This document shows positions 56,921 to 64,000 of a stretch of 64,000 nucleotides of DNA, piece by piece; within the stretch, counting starts at the first letter, position 1, and every line of letters begins with the position of its first letter. The position numbers were made by a program, and so were the translations under genes. The DNA comes from Monomorium pharaonis (taxonomy: Eukaryota > Arthropoda > Insecta > Hymenoptera > Formicidae), in assembly GCF_013373865.1 (NCBI RefSeq), contig NC_050475.1, positions 20,597,495 to 20,661,494 of the forward strand. Direction: 5' to 3'. The notes under the pieces are model-generated. The model worked only from the letters and a program-made list of their open reading frames with translations. It made no database searches and was not told the origin of the DNA.

Positions 56921-56988
56921 ATGCTGTACATCTTTCACGTTGACACCGGCAGCACCATCACCTTCGACATCAATCTGGCACTGCAAAG
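56921..56988 (+). CDS. RB1CC1/FIP200 (Atg17/Atg11-like) first coding exon, 3'-partial
   Basis: The exon encodes MLYIFHVDTGSTITFD followed by INLALQ and two bases of the next codon, then GTAAGA at 56989. Vertebrate RB1CC1/FIP200 begins MKLYVFLVNTGTTLTFD with a following E-L-T-V-Q, the ubiquitin-like start of the scaffold that organises the ULK1/Atg1 kinase complex in autophagy. The start is supported by the CAAC context and by an in-frame stop TAA at 56864-56866. The next exon should give V-x-x-L-K and a QVLLVSGGE-like motif; I could not find it before 64000, so the rest of this long gene lies to the right. Confidence 0.85.
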
Positions 56989-57640
56989 GTAAGATAATTG
57001 AACCTCAGTTATTCGTAATAATTACGTTATCGGTATGACGAAATCTGCTGATGGCTCGCGGCCAGTTTCACGGTGGGACTAACCGACGGTTAAGGTTAGT
57101 TAGCCTTTAGACTTGCAAATTTTGTCCTCGTGGCGGGCGCAACTGTAAATCCCACGTATTTAACATAAAAGTCCAATATACATTGTCTTGGGTTAGGTCC
57201 ACGAATAATCGAGGTATTAATTTTTCAAATTATGCGAATGAGAGCGCGCGCCGACAGAAGAGCTCGATCCGCTCGAGCCATAACACGGAAGAAAAGGTCT
57301 ATCGTGAATGTATGGTAAGCTTTCATTAATTTACTGTTCACAATTACGATGGAAATTAATTAGATTATTTGCAGATTCCATACGTTATATCTCGATTATT
57401 GGTAGACCTAACCCAAGACAATATTGGACCTTTATGTTCATCTCGATGTCCTTCTACCTTTTACGAGCATTGGCCCACATGTTTCGGGGCACCCTGTACA
57501 ATAAAGTTAAAGATAGACGCGTGTTTACCTGAAAGACACTGTAACCAGATACTGACCATGAAAACATCACTTTTGATTCTTTTGAGCTTTCGGCTCGTGT
57601 GTCTACTCCGTGCACTCATACACAAAAGGCCGACTTTACG

Positions 57641-58140
57641 TTCTCATCACGTAATGTATTATTTCTTCTCTTTTCTCTCTTTTCTAACGCAGTATATTAT
57701 CCTTTATTATATCTATTCCACACTCCTATTGCACGTCTCTTCTTTGTCTTTATTCATTTCTTTGAATCAATTTCTTGCCCTCCTGCATTCTCCTACAATG
57801 TACTCTCTACGTTCTAATTTTTTGTCACAAAATATATACAATTCGAAACGCTATTATTCCAACTTCTACGCTCTTGTCACATAATGTACTATTTCTTCAT
57901 TTTTCTCTCTTTTCTAACTTGCGCAGCATATTATTCTTTGTTATATCTATTCCACACTCCTGTTACATATTTCTTCTTTATCTTTATTCATTTCTTTGAT
58001 TCAATTTCTTGTCTTACTGCATTCTCCTACAATGTGTGCTCTCTTTTCTTTATTTTCGTTCTTTATTTTCTTTTTCACAAAAAAATGTACAATTCGAAAC
58101 GCTATTATTCAACCAATATTTGTTCGCCTACCTCGTAACA
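57641..58140. repeat. Two-copy tandem repeat, about 230-260 bp unit
   Basis: Unit 1 starts at about 57641 (TCATCACGTAATGTATTATT) and unit 2 at about 57871 (TTGTCACATAATGTACTATT). Both continue through CTCTCTTTTCTAAC, ATATCTATTCCACACTCCT, TTCATTTCTTTGA, TGCATTCTCCTACAATGT and ATTCGAAACGCTATTATTC. A third start fragment follows at 58132. It is pyrimidine-rich on the + strand and lies in the RB1CC1-like first intron. Confidence 0.9.
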
Positions 58141-61100
58141 ATGTAATATATCTGCTTCCTATTAGATATTTTCTTATTAAACGACTCGAGACATCTCGTA
58201 AAGTCCCGTTTCCTTGAATTACGTAAGGAACAATAAGCGTCTCTCGTCGCGGTGGAATTCCGGCTGCATCGAGTACTTAGCGGCGGTAATAATAACGCGT
58301 GTTAACAGTCGTGCGGCTTTTAGCGACTCTCTAACAGGTCGAATCGACCGCACCTCGCGAGTATCCAAGGATTCGCCGAAGGCTAACGAATTGCAAAAGT
58401 GTGCCGCCTTCGTGCGATGGACGTGGGCGAGAAACATCGGTCTGTACGCGGGCATCTCGATGACCCTTGCAGTCTACGTCTGTAATAGGAAACCCAAGAT
58501 CGTAAGAAATTGTCCAGTTATGGTCAAATATCCCTCTTCCTCCATTTACTGTTCTGCTACCTGAAAAAAAAAACGGAAAAGTGAAATTTTCAGGGAATTC
58601 ATTTCACATTCTTGAAAATCAGAGATTTCGTGGAATTTTATTGATGTATTCGGAAACACTTTTGGAATTTTACTTTTGAATTTAAATTCTGTTTTTTTTT
58701 TCTGACAAAATTGATTCTTGGATTATTTCTTAAATGCAAAATGTCGACAATCGATTAGTATTAAATATTAGTAATAATTATAGTATGCACATGCATGTAT
58801 CTTTATGATGTTTCTTGTGTGACTCGTGAACTTTTATGAAAGAATTAATAAACAATAGAAGACATCGTTTTAAATTAGCGTGGTGTGTTTAATCATATTT
58901 CGAATTCTGCATCTTCGATAAGTTTTAGATCCGTGTACCACGGATAACTTGTTAAATATCCAATTATTTAGTTATATTTAATTATAATTATAATTATTAT
59001 AGTACTTTTCTCAAATTTAATATTTAATTTGACCCGTTCTCACAAACTTTATTAATATTTAAATATTAAGTAGCTTTTCTTTGTAACTGTTAACGAACGT
59101 TAAGAAATAATATAATAAAATACATTAATTTTAAAGTTGCCTTTTAACAATTCTTGAGTTTTACCAAGAACTTTCAATAAAATTTCTAGGGAAATAATAA
59201 TGGACCGGCGGGTGGTCCTCAAACGAGGCCCTACATCTGGCACTCAGACCGAGCCCAAAAGAAATCTTTGACAAAATTTGAGTAAACATTACGATTGGTC
59301 GATTTCCTACGACTTTTAATTCCTGCCCCTCCTATAATAATCTCCCGGACTTGAGAGAGAGAATCGCGACTCTTTCGGAGTCCGCGCGACGTATCGTATG
59401 AATCGTATCCCGCGGACTCTCGCGCCGAAAATGTTGCACAACGAAATCGACGCGACGCGGCGCAGCGCGACGCACGTGGGTGTTGGTTGGCTCGTGTGGC
59501 GCGCACGAGTTTGACCTGACGGCGAAACTCGGCCAAGCTGCAGACGACACGCGCACATGATGCAAACGAGCGCCGTTCTTTCGATACCGTTCCTCCGATC
59601 GGGCGAGTGCGCTCGTCTTCCCACTGTTTACCCTCCGTTTCGCCACGACCGGAAATTCCAGCAGCTCGAAAAGATGTTTTTCGCATACAAAGTTTTTAAA
59701 GATGAAGGAACGATGTACCTGTAATTAGAGATGCGACGATTTTTTTTTGCGGTTTTGCCAGCACCGTTACCTTTTTTCTTGAATCATAACCCAAACGAAT
59801 TGTTATTCGTGGAAATCGAATTTGTAATTAAATATTTATTTATGAAATATTTATGTAGGAAAAGAGCAGGGAATGCTTTTTTATTTTTAACGTTGGACTT
59901 AATTTAAGTAATCTGTTTGAAATTTGTTTCTCTTTATTAATTTGTGAAATTTTGGTGGAATGTGATATTTAATAGTGAAATTAAGAAAATAATTATTAAA
60001 TTATTACGTAAATAGTTACGTAAACGTGCAAAAGTTTTTACTTACGCAAGTTGTAGAAAAATGCATTTTTACATAATATGAATAAATAAATTACATATTG
60101 TGTACATTTATAAATAGTGTAATATTCAGTTTCTTCAATTTAACTCAATAATTTCAAGTGTTGTATTAATAGCAAAAATTACAATAGTTATAATATTTAA
60201 TATTTTAGATGTTTTATATTTTATATAATAAAACATTTGTGTAATTCTTCTTATGCCCTGTAAAATTCCATTAATGCGCGATAAAAAGTCGACATTACAT
60301 GAAATTACATATAATTTAAAATGGTGTTTGCAATATTAAATAATACGGGATTAAAATCGTGCTTATAATACAAAATTACACACAATTCAAAATGTAAGAT
60401 AAAAATCGCGATATGTATCACGTTTACTGCGATTCTTAAGGAAGATAGTAATGCATAATGTTGTAAATCGCACATCTTTGTCAGTAATCTGCAAAATTGC
60501 GCTTTCTTTTAAATTGAAGCGTATATATTTTTCTTGCAAAACCCCTTCGTCATTCTGTAATGCAAATGTAGTCGTTAAGACAAGATTATTAGGTAAGAAA
60601 AGTGAATGCCTTACGACTTACGAGACATTTTTTTTTCTTTCGATATGCTTTAAGATATGAAACATGAAATATTTACGTAAAATGTTCTCCTTTTAATAAT
60701 CTTGTCTCAATAGTTTATAATATGCCATAAAATGCCAAAAGAAAAATCGATTGGCGTAAAAAAAGCGCTTAGCTACATATATTTGAAAAGTGCAACATTG
60801 CATATCGCAAATAGATATTTGCGCTTGTGAAACAAGTAATATAGAAGAATCATAGAAAGTTGAATCTTATTACGTCCTTTTTTTCCTCTTTCCGCTCTAC
60901 TTTGAATTATTAAGAGAAATATTGTACTTGCTAAATAAAAATCACTGTTCAATATTTCACAATTCGTGGAACATGTGTAGGACGCGGGATATTTGATAAA
61001 TGTTGAGCCTCGCATAATACTTCCGCGATAATGTCATATCGATTCGAAGTATTCATTATTGAAATAATCGCAAATTGTAGAGCACGCATATATCCAGAAA

Positions 61101-63743
61101 GGACATCGAGATGCGAGTATGCGAGAGTAAAAGCAGCCGACATTTTAATCAGTCAAAGCTTCTTGCCGTTAATTATAATATCGTTATTTTATGCAAATTA
61201 ATGCGGAAGTATTAAAGAATTTTTATTAACGATATCGTGCACGAGGTGCAATACTACTTTGTATTCTTATTTCCGTCGATAACTTTAGAGTAGCCATTTA
61301 ACATACAGCGGCCCTCAAAAAATTACACTCTACCTTGCGCAGCGTATAATTATTCATCGATACGTGGACGGTAACTAATTGACGACGATTACTTACGTTC
61401 ATTTTTAAGAGAAAAGTCAAGGAGAGACCGTCTCTCCCCTCCTCCGGTAGAAAGAAAGTTATTCCATTTGTCGCGATCGTTTGTCCATGTCGATGACGAT
61501 CGAGCGACGCCGAGCGAGGGCGAGGAAGGAAGCGGGGAGGGAGAATTATAATTCTACGCGTCGGTTTATCGTATGATAAATGACCTTCGATCGCGAGATG
61601 GAGACATCGCATCGGTGAATGCATCGGTAGTCCGTTCTGCGTCTCGTTGTGGTGGCGATTACGCACTTTTGAGAAACACACGCGCGCGCGCGGGGCAGCT
61701 CTGACGCGCGTACTGAAAATATATCATTTGGCTCGCGGCGGCGCGTTCCACATTGTACCGCGCGCGTTGTACGCGTGCCGAATCGTGTCGTCGAATAATA
61801 ACGAGCAGGCTCGGCCAAGCTCTTAATGCGCAGCGTTCTAAGGGAAGCGGATTGCAACGCGAGATTCTTTTTCTCTCTTTATGTTCAGGTGACGTGACGT
61901 CAGAGTGTCAATTGAGTAAAAAATTACCGATGACGACGAGGGCGGCTGCGTAATCGGAGCACAAAGCAACTCTTTTGTGTTATGAATCGACGCGTCGTAA
62001 CTTCCCGATTGCACTTATTTCTTAACGCACACCTTTGTTTTCTCTTACTACATTAGGTCGTTCGCGTTCGTCATTCATTTTCGTCATTTTTCGAGCGTAT
62101 GAAAATTATTAAGTAACTCTTACATATACTTTAACATCTTTAAAAAGTATTCGTAGTTTGTTTATTATAAAGATGAATATGTTAGAAAATGCAAATATTA
62201 TGTAACACAAATATCATGTAAAAAAATTAGCACAGAAAACATAATTAGAAAACAAATTATGAAAGTATATTTTTTTAGTTAACGTTTATAACATGTCGAT
62301 GTATATTTTATTCATTTATCTTAGAATTTATGTTTCATAACTCTATTACTTTTATTTTTGCATTCATTTACTCGAAAATTGTATTATTTTAACACTGATA
62401 AATATTAATTTAACACAAAATATTTAAGTAATAGAATCACATTATGTTAAATTAATACGAGTATTAGCGCTGCTGTTTACTCATTGCACATGTCTGATTA
62501 ATGATGTCAGAGGCGAAAATACATCCGGAAAATTCTTGGACCGTACCCTAAAATAGAAATGTTTATCAATAAAATATTATTTGCGATGAATAGGATAGGA
62601 CTTGCAAAATTTATCGAAAACTTCCTTTTTGTTTAGGTGACCAGTAAATAATCCATATATGTTGCATTGAATTGTGTCTTATAATCAAAGACAACATCAA
62701 GATGTCAAATTCAAATATCATTTACTTTGACACAAAATTATATTTTATGGCAATTTTAACAATTATTTTAAATATAAAAACATTGCACTAAAGTGAAAAA
62801 TAACGTCGTACGTTGCAAGAATATTTTAGATGTGTCATTCTTCATGCATATATTGTATATGCATATTATGTACATATTTTGTGTTGATATATGGAGTGTG
62901 GTCTTTTTTTTTTCGCTTTTGATAAAGTCATTACTGCAAGGATCTGCAGTAAAAAGAGAACACAAATCAACAAAGGCTACAAAAACTTTGACAAACATCG
63001 ATTTTAATATAAACACAAAACATTTGTCTGTACCATCCCTTCTCCATCTATGTCGAAACGCTCGTTGATCTCGGTAGATCAAGATGGCAAAATGTAGAGA
63101 CGGTCATCGGCCCCGTTTGTCGCCGACAATTAATGATCTGTGTCAATTCGATTCCGCCTCGATTTGCTCTTATATTGTCCGCATCTGCTTAATAACCGCG
63201 CGATTCGAGCGTGAACAAATACGAATAAATACGCCGCGCGGTCTGCTCGCGATTGAGCCCAGAGTCGTCGAGCACCAGGCGATTCTCCTAATGGCAACGT
63301 GGCATCTGTAGAAAAAAAAACACCAGCCACGTTCGCGTATCTCCGCTTGGTTACCTTCGCTTTGTTTACGTTAGTCGATAAGGACTATCTGCTGCACACC
63401 GCGCGAATGAAACACACGCGAGCCAACTTCGCATTCAGCGTGGGTCGATGCAAAGCGTATTCGGTCGTGTTACTCTTCCCGCGTAAAGCACATCTCCGAC
63501 GAAAATTCGTGTAAAGTGCATACGGCTCCCGCAATTATCATAAAACCTAAACATTGAAGTTTCCTTCCGGCCACGTGAAATTATTTTAACGCACTTGCGC
63601 GTATAATTAAAAGACGACAATATTTCTTCGCAGTTGTGGCAATAATTAATAATACGTGTTTCATTCCTGCCAACAGCTGTTTAATCAATCAAAAGTGTGT
63701 TCTTTAGAATTTTTTTTTAACAGGATCTCGTTTCCGAGAAAGG

Positions 63744-64000
63744 TACACACAGAAAAATATCGTTCCACAATACTGAGAAAAGCAATTAGTCATTTTTTTA
63801 GTTTTATTTTGTTTTATGAAACAGTTATCTTTGCAAAGAATATCTTCTTGATGAATAGTCTCAAAATACACTTCATCATTCACTTGAAATAAACTTCTGC
63901 GTAGAAAAATATGTACTTAAATTAAGTTTTATTTATTTTTTAAATAATCTGTAAAATCGTAAGTTTGTCGTAAGTATAAAATTTTTTAAATATTCTAAAT
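63744..64000. mobile_element. MITE of the TACACA family, cut by the window end
   Basis: It begins TACACACAGAAAAATAT and contains TATCTTTGCAAAGAATATCT and TTCTTGATGAATAGTCT, the inverse of the blocks in 44193-44733. It then continues with AGAAAAATATGTACTTAAAT and CGTAAGTTTGTCG, also shared with that copy. The right end lies beyond the window. Confidence 0.75.

Larger units (their letters stand above)
56989..64000 (+). other. First intron of the RB1CC1-like gene
   Basis: It runs from the donor GTAAGA at 56989 to the end of the window. Contents are a pyrimidine-rich direct tandem repeat (57641-58140), a GC-rich patch at 58200-58500, another at 59310-59650, one at 61480-61870 and one at 63060-63520, AT-rich DNA between them, and a MITE end at 63744-64000. 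No second RB1CC1 exon was recognised. Confidence 0.65.

Noticed and set aside
58214..58564. A 116-codon open frame with a protein-like stretch after a CTAACAG acceptor-like site, considered as the second RB1CC1 exon.
   Set aside because: The sequence does not match the expected RB1CC1 continuation (V-x-x-L-K ... QVLLVSGGE) in any phase.
59189..59284. A short open segment (PAGGPQTRPYIWHSDRAQKK) after TTTCTAG, considered as an exon.
   Set aside because: Only about 30 codons, no recognisable family, no fit to RB1CC1. Such a length is expected by chance.

Overview
This is a eukaryotic window, almost certainly from an insect. A hymenopteran (ant-like) source is my guess from the CpG-rich islands set in AT-rich introns and the many short palindromic DNA transposons. 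There are no operons, CRISPR arrays or other prokaryotic features. Most long open frames are chance or shadow frames in GC-rich or low-complexity DNA.

Two protein-coding genes are supported, both on the + strand. (1) Junctophilin: ten coding exons run from 3713 to 39354, and every splice junction keeps phase. They encode six MORN repeats, the conserved alpha-helical joining segment, a long Gln/Asn/Ser-rich divergent region and a C-terminal ER/SR membrane anchor ending in FFKLLT. The first coding exon (the start Met and two MORN repeats) lies off the left edge. The in-window part encodes about 921 residues. Two introns are very large (3925-22655 and 27108-38337). (2) RB1CC1/FIP200 (Atg17/Atg11-like): only the first coding exon (56921-56988) is present. 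It sits behind a CpG-rich 5' region, and the rest of the gene runs off the right edge.

Layout: 1-3712 is intron of junctophilin. The exon at 3713-3924 is followed by an 18.7 kb intron full of simple repeats and MITEs. A compact exon cluster lies at 22656-27107. An 11.2 kb intron follows, with a candidate alternative last exon near 28558 and a strong candidate alternative first exon at 35221-35407. The last two junctophilin exons are at 38338-38547 and 39268-39354, followed by a probable long 3' UTR with poly(A) signals near 41568 and 43766. Next comes about 11 kb of intergenic or non-coding DNA with transposon relics, then a CpG-rich promoter/5' UTR block (about 55040-56920), the RB1CC1 start exon, and its first intron to the end of the window.

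The most interesting observation is the exon at 35303-35407. It opens a 35-residue acidic reading frame with an in-frame upstream stop, a good upstream splice acceptor and a donor whose phase exactly matches the last two junctophilin exons. This predicts a short tail-anchored junctophilin isoform of about 133 residues that lacks all MORN repeats. The window also holds a family of TACAC-ended palindromic MITEs, a TTAA-flanked mini-element, and a larger repeat present twice. I saw no wholly new biological system.
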